Position numbers and translations under genes: made by a program. Below are positions 53,580 through 63,074 of a stretch of 64,000 bases of DNA, in pieces. The stretch comes from Bartonella schoenbuchensis R1. GTDB taxonomy: Bacteria; Pseudomonadota; Alphaproteobacteria; Rhizobiales; Rhizobiaceae. Every line of letters starts with the position of its first letter. The first letter of the stretch is position 1. Location of the stretch: positions 248,001 to 312,000 of the forward strand of contig NZ_CP019789.1 of the NCBI RefSeq assembly GCF_002022685.1, written 5' to 3'. Under the pieces are notes generated by a model. That model was given only the letters and a program-made list of their open reading frames with translations, was not told the DNA's origin and did not search any database.

Positions 53580-53948
53580 ATAAATTTTCAGTCTCTTAAT
53601 ATCGTTAAGACATGGGGTTCCTAATCGTTTCGTTGATGAATTGCAAGTAAAACTTGGTAAAAAAGTTTTTTTGTTTAAAGTTTAAGGTGTTTATGATTTC
53701 TATAAAGCGTCTGTGTAGTATTATTATTTTCTTCATTTGGTTCATGGTAAGAATCTAAGATGAACGATAGTTAACTTGACGGTCTGTTTTATGAAAGATA
53801 GTCAAATTAATAGGATTATATAGATGAGATACGTTTTTGCAGTGTGGTTACACTCTTTACGATTCGATTTTTGCAAAATTCGAATGTTGCTGCTGGAGAC
53901 TATTTCAAATGCATTGGTGTAAGTAAACGACGAAGCAAGGATAGATGT
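53580..53948. other. Intergenic region upstream of the efflux operon
   Basis: 369 bases with no supported gene; promoter region for the RND operon and for tRNA-Arg on the other strand. No local regulator gene such as a TetR repressor is present. Confidence 0.5.
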
Positions 53949-55090
53949 ATGGAGTCGCTGAAAAAGATCATTCCATTAATGCTTTTGGGTGTTATTTGTA
54001 TTGCCATTTATTTTTGGCCAAAACACAATATAGAGTACCTTGTTCATACAGAAGGTACAACAAAAATGCACCGCATGCTGTATCAAAAGCATCAATGGGA
54101 ATGCCGCCGGTAAATGTTGTCGTTGATCTTGTTAAAGTTCAGGATTTTTATGAACGTCTTAATGCTATTGGTAGTGGACGGGCTATTGCAGAGGTCAATT
54201 TAACTCCTTGGTCAGGAGGTGTTGTTGATAAGATCTTTGTGTCTGCTGGTACAAAAGTGCAGGCGGGTGATGCAATTGTAAAGCTTGATTCTAAAAAGGA
54301 AGAAATAGCAGCTGCAAGAGCGAAAGTTCAACGCGACAATAGTGCCTTAACGCTTTCACGTATTCTTAAGTTACGTGCGACTAATACAGCAACAGAGGTT
54401 CAAGAGATTACTGCGCGCTTGGAATTAGAGAATGCAAATTTAACTTTGTCTGATGCTGATTTAGCACTTGATCGGCGGACAATTCGTGCACCAATTAGTG
54501 GAATTGTTGGTATTTTACCTATTGATGTGGGAAATTCTGTTGGTCTTGATACTGTGGTAGGTCGTATTGAAAATAACGAACGTATTTTGGTTGATATCTG
54601 GGTACCTGAACGATATGCATCACGTATCCATAAAGGGGATGAAGTGACTGCAACCTTAATAGCCCAGCCGGATAAAACTTTTGTTGGCCATGTGTATGCG
54701 CTTGATAATATGGTTGATGCACAAAGCCGCACACTTCACGTTCAAATTGAAATTCAGAATGAAAAAAATGTACTTATGTCTGGTATGTCTTTTTCTGTTA
54801 CGTTTCAATTTCATGATGGTTCTTTCCCGGTTGTTGATCCTCTTGCCGTTCAATGGAGCAGTAGGGGGTCATTCGTTTGGCGTGTGAAAGAGGATAAAGT
54901 AGAATACGTTCCAGTATCGATTATTCAGCATAGAGCAAATCAAGTATTTGTAAAAGCTCCCTTGGAAGATGGTGATCAGATTGTCGTTCAAGGGGTACAA
55001 ATGCTTCGTCCAGGTGGTCATGTCATTATTAATGATTCAAAGGCTCATCAAAAGCAATTATCAGAACCTAATGGGCAGGATGGGCAATGA
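53949..55090 (+). CDS. RND efflux periplasmic adaptor, frameshifted near N-terminus
   Basis: ATG 53949 (AAGGAT upstream) opens MESLKKIIPLMLLGVICIAI, a membrane anchor. The frame breaks at an A5 run (54062-54066). One extra A gives EGTTKNAPHAVSKASMG and joins the long frame. That frame has VNLTPWSGGVVDKIFVSAGT (lipoyl half), a coiled coil around KVQRDNSALTLSRILKLRAT, then RRTIRAPISGIVGILPIDVG and a beta barrel. It links the inner-membrane pump to an outer-membrane channel. As written, only a non-membrane-anchored product could be made. The 3' end overlaps the pump gene by four bases. Confidence 0.88.
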
Positions 55091-58000
55091 GTCAAGAAGT
55101 TGAGAAGCAACAATCTTTAGCAAAGTCAGAACAAACCGGTATAATGGCGTTTTTTATTCGCAGGCCAGTTTTTACCTTTGTTTTAAATGCTATGATTGTG
55201 ATTGCAGGGATTTCTGCATGGATGAGCGTTGATGTTCGTGAATTGCCAGATGTAGATATTCCAGTGGCAACAATTAAGACGACTTTTACTGGTGCATCAG
55301 CAGAAACAATTGATCGTGAAATTACGAAAGTTATAGAAGATGCCGTTTCTCGTGTGTCAGGTGTTAAAACAATTTCTTCAGGTTCCGCTTTTGGTCGTTC
55401 CCGTGTAGAGGTTAAATTTAATGTTGGTGTTGATTTAAATGTTGCAGCATCTGATATTCGCGATGCTATTTCTCGTATTACTTATTCTCTACCAAAAGAT
55501 GCGGAGCCACCTATAATCATTAAAGCAGATTCAAATGCTGCTGCGATGATGTATTTGGTTGTAACATCACCAACGATGAATATTGATGATTTAACAACGG
55601 TTGTGAACGATCAAATTGTTGATGCACTTTCTGCTGTTGATGGTGTTGGTGATGTACAGGTTGATAACGCGCGTGTGAAGATTTTTCAAATTGATATTGA
55701 TCAAGCAAAGCTTGCCAGTTATGGGTTAACTGTAGGGGATATTTCACGTGTTTTGTCTGATATGACCACTGATGCACCTGTGGGGTCATTGCGTAATTCT
55801 GAGCAAGCTTTAATTGTGCGTGCAACCGCTCGTTTAACAACACCAGAAGCTTTTGAACAAGTTGTGTTAAAGCCTCATGTACGTCTTGGTGATGTGGCGC
55901 ATGTTACTTTATCCCCTGATGTAGAAACAGTTATTCTTCGTGTAAACGGAAAGGTGGGGATTGGGTTAGGTATTGTGCGTAAGGCACAGTCCAATACTCT
56001 TGATATTTCCAAAAATGTTCGGGCAGTTGTTGAGCATCTCAAAACTGTTCTCCCTTCTTCTGTCCATATAAGTATTCCTAATGACGATGCTATTTTTATT
56101 AAGAGTGCTCTTCATGAAGTTGAGGTTGCATTAGTTATTGCTGTGCTTAGTGTTGTTTTGATCATTTTTCTATTTCTAGGGGATATTCGTATAACACTTA
56201 TACCCGCTGTGTCTATTCCAGTAGCTCTGATTGGGACAATTGCTGCAATTTATCTTGCGGGCTTTTCCCTAAATATTCTCACGTTTCTAGGGCTTGTTTT
56301 AGCGACAGGACTTGTTGTGGACGATGCAATTGTTGTTCTTGAGAATATTGTTCGGTGGCGCAATATGGGATTTGGTGCTCGGTCAGCAGCGGTGTTGGGA
56401 ACGCAAGAAGTATTTTTTGCTGTTGTGGCAACGACATTAACGTTGGTGGCTGTTTTTGTGCCTATTTCCTTTCTTCCTGGGCAGATAGGGGGACTTTTTA
56501 GAGAATTTGGTTTCGTGTTGGCAGTGTCTGTTCTGCTTTCTTCGGTTGTTGCTTTAACTCTTTGTCCTATGCTTGCTTCACGCTTTCTTAAAGAAGAAAA
56601 GCATGTTGAAGATGATGAACAAAAGGAACATCGTTTAATTTTTCTGTCTCGGATGAGTGCTTTCTTTAGTAGGGGGTATGCTCATAGTTTGCATAAATGT
56701 TTGGAACGACCTTGGACTGTTGTCTTTGGTTCGCTTATTTTCTTCGTCCTCTGTCTTGGAGGCTATGTGACGCTTAAGCAGGAGTTGACGCCAGCAGAAG
56801 ATAGGGGGATTATTTTTTTAGTTGTTAGTGGGCCGCAAGATATTTCAGTGCAGTATCTCAATGAGCAAGTGCAGCAAATTGAAGCGAGCTTAAAACCGTT
56901 GCGTGATGCTGGTGAAATTGTTAACAGTTATTCTATTTCTGGAGCTGGAGGTTCATCTAACAATGGTTTTCTTATCTTGTTGCTTTCGTCTTGGGACAAG
57001 CGTTCGCGTAGCCAGCAAGAAATTTTAAAAGATGTTAATGCAAAAGTTAGGCAGTTTCCGGGAGTTTTTGCTTTTGCTGCACAAATTAGTTCTTTAGGGG
57101 TTTCAGGAATTATTGGCCAAGGATTGCAATTTGCGATTGTTGGAGATAATTACACCCAACTACAATCAATTGCTGATAAGCTTGTAAGCATTTTGCGTAC
57201 CGATCCGCAGTTTGTTCGTCCGCGGCTTACTGTTGATGCGACGCAACCTCAATTTTTTATTGAAATTGACCGAGAAAAAGCTTCTGATTTAGGGATTGAT
57301 ATCACTAATTTGGGTAATACATTGCAAACAATGGTGGATGGGAAGCAGATTGGCTCGATTTATGTGGATGACCATGCTTATGATGTAAAGCTTACATCAC
57401 GTAAAAATCCTATTAATAACCCTGCTGATTTGGAAAATGTTTTTTTAAAAACCAAAGACGGTAAATATGTTCCCTTATCGGTTATTACGGATTTACATGA
57501 AAAAGCTATTGCGCCTCAATTAAAACGAGAAGAACGCATGAGCGCTGTCGTTATAGGTGCAAATCTTGCTCCAGGAGTTTCTTTAGGAAGTGCTTATAAG
57601 ACTGTAAAAGAAGCCGCGCTTCCTTTATTGTCAGAGGGAAATTATATTATTCCTTTAGGAGATGCAGCAACTCTTGGTGAAACGTCTTCTGATTTAATGA
57701 TCGTTTTTGGAATTGCTTTTGTAATTATTTTATTAATTTTAGCTGCGCAGTTTGAAAGCTTTATTTCAGGCTTTATTATAATGGCTACTGTACCATTAGG
57801 AGTTGGTTGCGCAGTAATTGCCATGCTTTTGGGTGGTGTTAGTCTCAATATTTATAGTCAAATTGGTTTGATTTTATTAATTGGTATTATGGCTAAAAAT
57901 GGTATTCTGATTGTTGAATTTGCAGATCAATTGCGCGATCAAGGTAAAAGTGTACGTGAAGCTGTAGAAGAAGCAGCTAATGTTCGTCTTAGACCAGTTT

Positions 58001-58230
58001 GTATGACGATGATTTGCGCTATTTTAGGAGGTATTCCTTTGGTTTTAGCAAAGGGTGCTGGTGCAGAAGCACGTGTAGCTTTAGGTTGGGTTATTGTTGG
58101 TGGTTTGGGTTTGGCAACTGTTTTTACCCTTTATGTAACACCAGTTGTTTATCTATTTCTTGGACGTTTTATAAAATCAAAAGCAGAAGAAGCTGAACAT
58201 TTGACAAAAGAATTAAGCCAAGTCAAATAA
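55087..58230 (+). CDS. RND multidrug efflux pump, AcrB/MexF-like (HAE1)
   Basis: The product has 1047 residues, normal for AcrB-type pumps. TM1 is FTFVLNAMIVIAGISAWMSV, followed by DVRELPDVDIPVATIKTTFT. The proton-relay Asp pair lies in LATGLVVDDAIVVLENIVRW (TM4). TM10-12 include GLILLIGIMAKNGILIVEFA and RLRPVCMTMICAILGGIPLV. Two large periplasmic loops follow TM1 and TM7. It exports drugs or host-derived toxic compounds, powered by protons. It is coupled to the adaptor (ATGA overlap). No outer-membrane channel gene is adjacent, so a shared TolC-like protein is probable. Confidence 0.95.
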   Translation: MSQEVEKQQSLAKSEQTGIMAFFIRRPVFTFVLNAMIVIAGISAWMSVDVRELPDVDIPVATIKTTFTGASAETIDREITKVIEDAVSRVSGVKTISSGSAFGRSRVEVKFNVGVDLNVAASDIRDAISRITYSLPKDAEPPIIIKADSNAAAMMYLVVTSPTMNIDDLTTVVNDQIVDALSAVDGVGDVQVDNARVKIFQIDIDQAKLASYGLTVGDISRVLSDMTTDAPVGSLRNSEQALIVRATARLTTPEAFEQVVLKPHVRLGDVAHVTLSPDVETVILRVNGKVGIGLGIVRKAQSNTLDISKNVRAVVEHLKTVLPSSVHISIPNDDAIFIKSALHEVEVALVIAVLSVVLIIFLFLGDIRITLIPAVSIPVALIGTIAAIYLAGFSLNILTFLGLVLATGLVVDDAIVVLENIVRWRNMGFGARSAAVLGTQEVFFAVVATTLTLVAVFVPISFLPGQIGGLFREFGFVLAVSVLLSSVVALTLCPMLASRFLKEEKHVEDDEQKEHRLIFLSRMSAFFSRGYAHSLHKCLERPWTVVFGSLIFFVLCLGGYVTLKQELTPAEDRGIIFLVVSGPQDISVQYLNEQVQQIEASLKPLRDAGEIVNSYSISGAGGSSNNGFLILLLSSWDKRSRSQQEILKDVNAKVRQFPGVFAFAAQISSLGVSGIIGQGLQFAIVGDNYTQLQSIADKLVSILRTDPQFVRPRLTVDATQPQFFIEIDREKASDLGIDITNLGNTLQTMVDGKQIGSIYVDDHAYDVKLTSRKNPINNPADLENVFLKTKDGKYVPLSVITDLHEKAIAPQLKREERMSAVVIGANLAPGVSLGSAYKTVKEAALPLLSEGNYIIPLGDAATLGETSSDLMIVFGIAFVIILLILAAQFESFISGFIIMATVPLGVGCAVIAMLLGGVSLNIYSQIGLILLIGIMAKNGILIVEFADQLRDQGKSVREAVEEAANVRLRPVCMTMICAILGGIPLVLAKGAGAEARVALGWVIVGGLGLATVFTLYVTPVVYLFLGRFIKSKAEEAEHLTKELSQVK

Positions 58231-58424
58231 CTGCTTTCAAACAGACGATTGACACAGTTTTTTTTATTTTTGTCTAAAAGGTGCCATTTGAGTGCTTATC
58301 TTTCTATTTTTGTGTTATTTCATATGTGAGCAGTACAAAATAGGTTAGAGTATAGGAACTATCCTCTATTTTAGAGTCATTTGTGTTTTGATATTATTGT
58401 CAATGAGACCATGGGAAAATAATT

Positions 58425-60074
58425 ATGGTTCGCAATGAAAGAGCCTTTGAAGTAGCTTTGAAGGCTTTGAAAAGGCATATTATAGAAGACAAGGTTTGTG
58501 ATATTCGTCGACATTTTGCAGAAGATGAACAGCGCTTTACTCGTTTTTCTTTAAGACTTGATGATTTCCTTTTTGATTTTTCAAAGTGTGGTGTAACATT
58601 AAATACGCTGAAACTCTTAGATAATCTTGCTATTGCAGCAGATGTTTCAGGCAAGTGTAAGGCGATGTTTTTAGGTAAAGCTATTAACGTAACTGAAAAA
58701 CGCTCGGCTCTTCACATTGCGTTACGTTTGTCTGCTGATGAAGTTTTTATGTTGAATGAGCGTAATATTGTTCAGGACATCCAAGCCGTTCTTACCCGTA
58801 TGGAAAAATTTTCTGAAATGGTTCGTTGTGGTAACTATAGAGGGTATAGTGGTGAGAGGATAACTGATATTGTAAATATTGGTATTGGGGGGTCTGATCT
58901 TGGACCTGCAATGGTTACCCATGCTTTAAAACCTTATCATGATGGACCACGTTGTCATTTTATTTCTAATGTAGATGGTGCACATATTGTTGATGTTCTT
59001 GCTAATTTGAATCCGAAAACAACACTTTTTATTATTGCTTCTAAAACTTTTACAACATCTGAAACAGTAGCAAACGCTAAAGTTGCACGCCAATGGATCA
59101 GTTCACATTTGGGAGAAGAAGCGGTAAAAATGCATTTTGTTGGCGTTTCCAGCGCGGCCGATAAAGTGATGGAATTTGGTATAGATTCTTCAAGGTTTTT
59201 TGAATTTTGGAATTGGGTTGGGGGGCGTTATTCAATTTGGTCAGCGATTGGTCTTGTTGTTATGTTGGCAATTGGTGGTCAAAACTTTCGCCAGTTTCTC
59301 AAGGGTGCGCGCCAGATGGACGAGCATTTTAAAACTGCACCTTTGCATAAAAATATTCCGATTCGATTTGCTCTTTTAGGATTCTGGCATCGTGTTATTT
59401 GTGGTTATTCATCACGTGCAGTCATTCCTTATGCGCAGCGTTTAGTGCGCTTTCCAGCTTATTTACAGCAGCTTGATATGGAATCAAATGGCAAGCATAT
59501 TTCTTTAGATGGCAAGCCAATAGGCTTTTCAAGTGGTCCAGTTGTTTGGGGCGATTCGGGAACAAATGGACAACATGCTTTTTTTCAATTTCTGCATCAA
59601 GGAACGGATATCATTCCTGTGGAGTTTGTTTTATTTGTAAAAGGGCATGAACCACATTTAAGTCATATGCATGATATATTAATGGCTAATTGTTTGGCGC
59701 AATCAGAGGCTTTGATGAAAGGCCACCTTATTAAGGGCAGTTGGAACACTGTTGTTAATAATGCAATTGATGGTAGTGAAGCAGATAATTTAGTGCTTCA
59801 TAAAAGTTTGAGAGGGAACAGGCCAAGCATTATGCTAATTCAGGATTTATTAACACCCTTTGCGCTTGGTCGTTTAATGGCGCTTTATGAGCATCGTATT
59901 TTTATTGAAGGTGTTTTAATGAATATTAATTCATTTGATCAATGGGGTGTTGAATTTGGTAAAGAATTAGCAAATGAATTGTTACCTATTGTACGTGGAG
60001 AATCTAAAACTAATAATCACGATAGTTCAACATTAGGACTATTGGCACATATTCAAGCGAGACGTGTTGAATAA
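58425..60074 (+). CDS. pgi: Glucose-6-phosphate isomerase
   Basis: The product has 549 residues. It interconverts glucose-6-phosphate and fructose-6-phosphate. Signatures: IVNIGIGGSDLGPAMVTHAL, SKTFTTSETVANAKVARQWI, FWNWVGGRYSIWSAIGLVVM, the catalytic Glu region QLDMESNGKHISLDG and GTDIIPVEFVLF, and the closing motif FDQWGVEFGKELANELL. Start MVRNERAFEVALK follows GGAAAATAATT, a modest Shine-Dalgarno. Intact; monocistronic. Confidence 0.96.
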   Translation: MVRNERAFEVALKALKRHIIEDKVCDIRRHFAEDEQRFTRFSLRLDDFLFDFSKCGVTLNTLKLLDNLAIAADVSGKCKAMFLGKAINVTEKRSALHIALRLSADEVFMLNERNIVQDIQAVLTRMEKFSEMVRCGNYRGYSGERITDIVNIGIGGSDLGPAMVTHALKPYHDGPRCHFISNVDGAHIVDVLANLNPKTTLFIIASKTFTTSETVANAKVARQWISSHLGEEAVKMHFVGVSSAADKVMEFGIDSSRFFEFWNWVGGRYSIWSAIGLVVMLAIGGQNFRQFLKGARQMDEHFKTAPLHKNIPIRFALLGFWHRVICGYSSRAVIPYAQRLVRFPAYLQQLDMESNGKHISLDGKPIGFSSGPVVWGDSGTNGQHAFFQFLHQGTDIIPVEFVLFVKGHEPHLSHMHDILMANCLAQSEALMKGHLIKGSWNTVVNNAIDGSEADNLVLHKSLRGNRPSIMLIQDLLTPFALGRLMALYEHRIFIEGVLMNINSFDQWGVEFGKELANELLPIVRGESKTNNHDSSTLGLLAHIQARRVE

Positions 60075-60108
60075 AAAGATTTGAGACTTATCTCAATTTT
60101 CTTAGTAC

Positions 60109-60198
60109 TGGCGGAGAGAGAGGGATTTGAACCCCCGATAGGGTTGCCCCTATGCCGCATTTCGAGTGCGGTGCTTTCAACCACTCAGCCATCTCTCC
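60109..60198 (-). tRNA. tRNA-Ser (CGA)
   Basis: The minus strand reads GGAGAGATGGCTGAGTGG onward, with loop CTCGAAA, a long variable arm and encoded CCA; 90 bases. The long variable arm is the class II feature of tRNA-Ser. Anticodon CGA reads UCG. Confidence 0.95.
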
Positions 60199-60472
60199 AT
60201 ATGTAAATGCAGTAAAATTTTCATTATATAATTTGTGTATGGATGCTTGATAATCTTCAATTGTTTTAAGTACAACCTTTTTTTGCTTCTTTGTTGGCTT
60301 TTCTTGACAGAGAATAGAAATTCTATCATATATGTAAATGTTAAGGGAGCTTGCGCTCTAAAAGGTGCTGTTTATCCCTTTTAAATTATTACGACTGATA
60401 AAAAGAAGCCTATTTCCCTACTGAACTAAAGCAGAAGTGAACTAAGAGCGGGATCGAACGAAAGGATAAAAA

Positions 60473-60948
60473 ATGTTCGCAGTCATTAAAACAGGTGGTA
60501 AGCAATATCGTGTTGTTGCTAACCAGGTATTAAAAGTTGAAAAGATCATTGGCAACGCTGGTGATATCGTTAAATTCGACAATGTATTGATGATGGGTGA
60601 GGGGGAGAGTGTAGCTATTGGTGCACCTGTTATCGCTGAGGGTTTAGTTACAGCTGAAATTGTAGAACAAGGACGTGCTCGTAAGGTTATTGCATTTAAG
60701 AAACGGCGTCGTCAAAATTCGAAGCGTACTCGTGGTCATCGCCAAGAAATAACGACACTTCGTATTTTAGAAATTTTAGCGGATGGTTCAAAGCCTAAAA
60801 AACAGTAGCTAAGTCGGTTGAGAAGAAAGCAGCTGTACCAAAAGAGGCAAAAACTTCTACTCCTTCTAAGGAAACTGCCACAAAAACTGCTAAAAAGAAG
60901 GTTGCGTCACAAAAAACAGCTGCGATATCAAAAAGTAAAGAAGACTAA
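60473..60948 (+). CDS. rplU: 50S ribosomal protein L21 with frameshifted basic tail
   Basis: The standard L21 domain is intact: [37 protein letters not shown] and KFKKRRRQ-like [20 protein letters not shown] with a stop at 60808 (111 residues). Beyond it the other frame stays open and coding to 60948. One A added to the A6 run (60797-60802) gives [17 protein letters not shown] and a Lys/Ala-rich tail ending ISKSKED, about 158 residues in all. Rhizobiales L21 proteins commonly have such tails. AAAGGATAAAA precedes the start. The long version is probably real and the truncation an error. Confidence 0.88.
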
Positions 60949-60959
60949 GGGAGAATTCC

Positions 60960-61214
60960 ATGGCACATAAAAAAGCTGGCGGTTCCTCACGTAATGGCCG
61001 CGATTCAGAATCAAAACGTCTTGGCGTTAAGAAATTTGGTGGTGAAGCTGTTATTGCGGGAAACATTATCGTACGTCAACGCGGTACACGTTGGCATCCT
61101 GGTGAGAATGTTGGTATTGGAAAAGATCATACTCTTTTTGCGCTTTCAAATGGGAAAGTTTCTTTTCGTAAGAAAGCAGATAACCGCGCTTATGTTTCAG
61201 TCATTCCTATGTGA
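60960..61214 (+). CDS. rpmA: 50S ribosomal protein L27
   Basis: The product has 84 residues: [60 protein letters not shown], normal for bL27. Its N-terminus reaches the peptidyl-transferase centre. It is co-transcribed with rplU, with GGGAG in the 11-base spacer to the long rplU stop. A terminator follows. The usual alphaproteobacterial downstream gene obgE is not next. Confidence 0.97.
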   Translation: MAHKKAGGSSRNGRDSESKRLGVKKFGGEAVIAGNIIVRQRGTRWHPGENVGIGKDHTLFALSNGKVSFRKKADNRAYVSVIPM

Positions 61215-61284
61215 CGGGGACAGAGGTAATCTGAGTATTCTTTAAAATAGATCGGTATATATTGGATTTCGGTTTTAAAACTTT

Positions 61285-61316
61285 GGGGCATTAAAAAAAT
61301 AATGTCCCATTTTTTA
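61285..61316 (+). terminator. Terminator of rplU-rpmA
   Basis: GGGGCATTA (61285-61293) pairs with TAATGTCCC (61300-61308, one G-U) around six A, followed by ATTTTTTA. Confidence 0.85.
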
Positions 61317-63055
61317 TTCTAGCTATACGATAAGTGTTAGGACTATATAAGAAGCTGACACAAAACAGAATTTTCTGATTATTTTGCTGAAAGATTCATT
61401 TTAGGTTTCCTTTATCTGAAGATATTGAGTGATAATTTGGATTCTACAACAGATTTTTTCTGTTTATACAATTTTACTTGAAAATGAAACTTTGATTACT
61501 CAAAGTTTATAACTTGGTGGTGAGAGGTGACGGTATTGCTTGATCTTAGAATCAAGTGGGTAGGTAATCCGTAAGTGTATTTTAAAGATAAATGGTTCTT
61601 TATTGAGATGTGCTCTGTTGAATTATTTATGTTGGATTTAATTTAACTGAACTCAAATCAACAGTATAAGTTATTCATTTTTAAATAACATTTCATTTAG
61701 TATCATTTTACAGGCAATTTATTATTTTTGATGCAGTTTGGCTTTGACTGCACAAAAAGTTGTGAGGTTGATAACGATATTAGGGGATAATATTTCATAT
61801 AGCTATTTTATTAGTATACGCTTAATATTTCAGCAATTTTTACTGTAAGAATCAATTTTAGTGTTAAGATTAAGTAGGTGTTGTTTAATAAGTGATATAG
61901 GTAGTTTTTATGATAACTGATCTGATGAAGAGATAACCATAAGTACTGTCATTATATTAAAACTATCTGAAAGTTTGTTTATTAAATTAATTACCACAAC
62001 GATGAGAAACATGATCCTGTTTATGGTATCAATTCTTTTCTATTGAATATTTCTGAATTATTTGAACGAGAAAAATCGTAATGAAATAAATTGGTAATTT
62101 TTATTTAGGGTTATTTCTTGATACATAAAAAAGCTTCACTTCACTCTTGTGTGGGCTATTATAAATGATTTCTGAATTAATTACAGATTTTAAGGATTCT
62201 ACCTCACTTATGTAATGAAAACAGCTGCAAAGCAGGCATTTTTTACACGAGAATTATCCTGATGATGGTACTTTGTAGTTTTAATGTCATCGTTAGGTGA
62301 GTGTTTAAAATATTATTGAAATATTTTTTAACAGTCTTTCCATTAATTTCTAATGATTTTATTGATAAGAACATTATGCTATTTATATGTTATACAAAAA
62401 TAAATATATAATGATAAAATATAAAGTTAAAATAGCAATATTTTTATTATAAAAACAATCAATTACATCTGTACAGTATTTTTCCATAAAACAAAATTAG
62501 CAATACTGAAAGATTTTTTGAGATTGTCTGATAATTGTATCGTTGGCTATAATAACGATTATTTTTTCAGCCTATTATTATGTAAGTTTCAAGATTTTAA
62601 AGGTGTACTGTAGATATCATTGAACATAAAATGTGTTTCAGTGTTCGTTGGAACCCGTCTTATAAAAATACAAAAAAATTATTTATTGGTGCTCTTGCCA
62701 TTTTATTAATGCGCGTTATGTAAAGAACAAATTGATCTTTAATAAAGAAATTTTTACAGCAAAATGGATTATATTTTTGATGGAGGTTATGCAATATTTT
62801 TAAGAATAAGTTGTATATTTTCTTTGTTTGAAGGCCTTTAATTAAAAAGGCTCTAATCTTTTCTAAGCTCCAATATTTTTAAGAGATTTTAGAACGATGC
62901 CGAAATAAATCATAGCATCGAAAGAATTGTTTTACCTTTTTTCATTTTTTCCTAGTGCGCAACAGTGGCTTTGCAAAAGGCTTTTCTTTGCTTTTTGTGA
63001 TGATGTTGGTCTCTGTTTTGGTGCTTCAATATATTGCCTTATTTCAAGGGATGTT
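61317..63055. other. AT-rich region upstream of the adhesin gene
   Basis: About 1.7 kb with no supported long ORF on either strand, dense in short A and T runs. No tRNA or obvious tandem repeat is visible. A short hydrophobic ORF overlaps its right end (62955-63074). It may be the regulatory region of the adhesin or the remains of deleted genes in a variable locus. Confidence 0.55.
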
Positions 63056-63074
63056 ATGCAAAAATTGTATTTAA
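62955..63074 (+). CDS. Possible hydrophobic leader peptide overlapping the adhesin start
   Basis: GTG 62955 opens 39 codons (RNSGFAKGFSLLFVMMLVSV, then LQYIALFQGMLCKNCI) whose end overlaps the first 19 bases of the adhesin gene in another frame. It has one hydrophobic stretch. No Shine-Dalgarno is visible. It may be chance, or a coupled leader peptide. Confidence 0.25.
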   Translation: MRNSGFAKGFSLLFVMMLVSVLVLQYIALFQGMLCKNCI

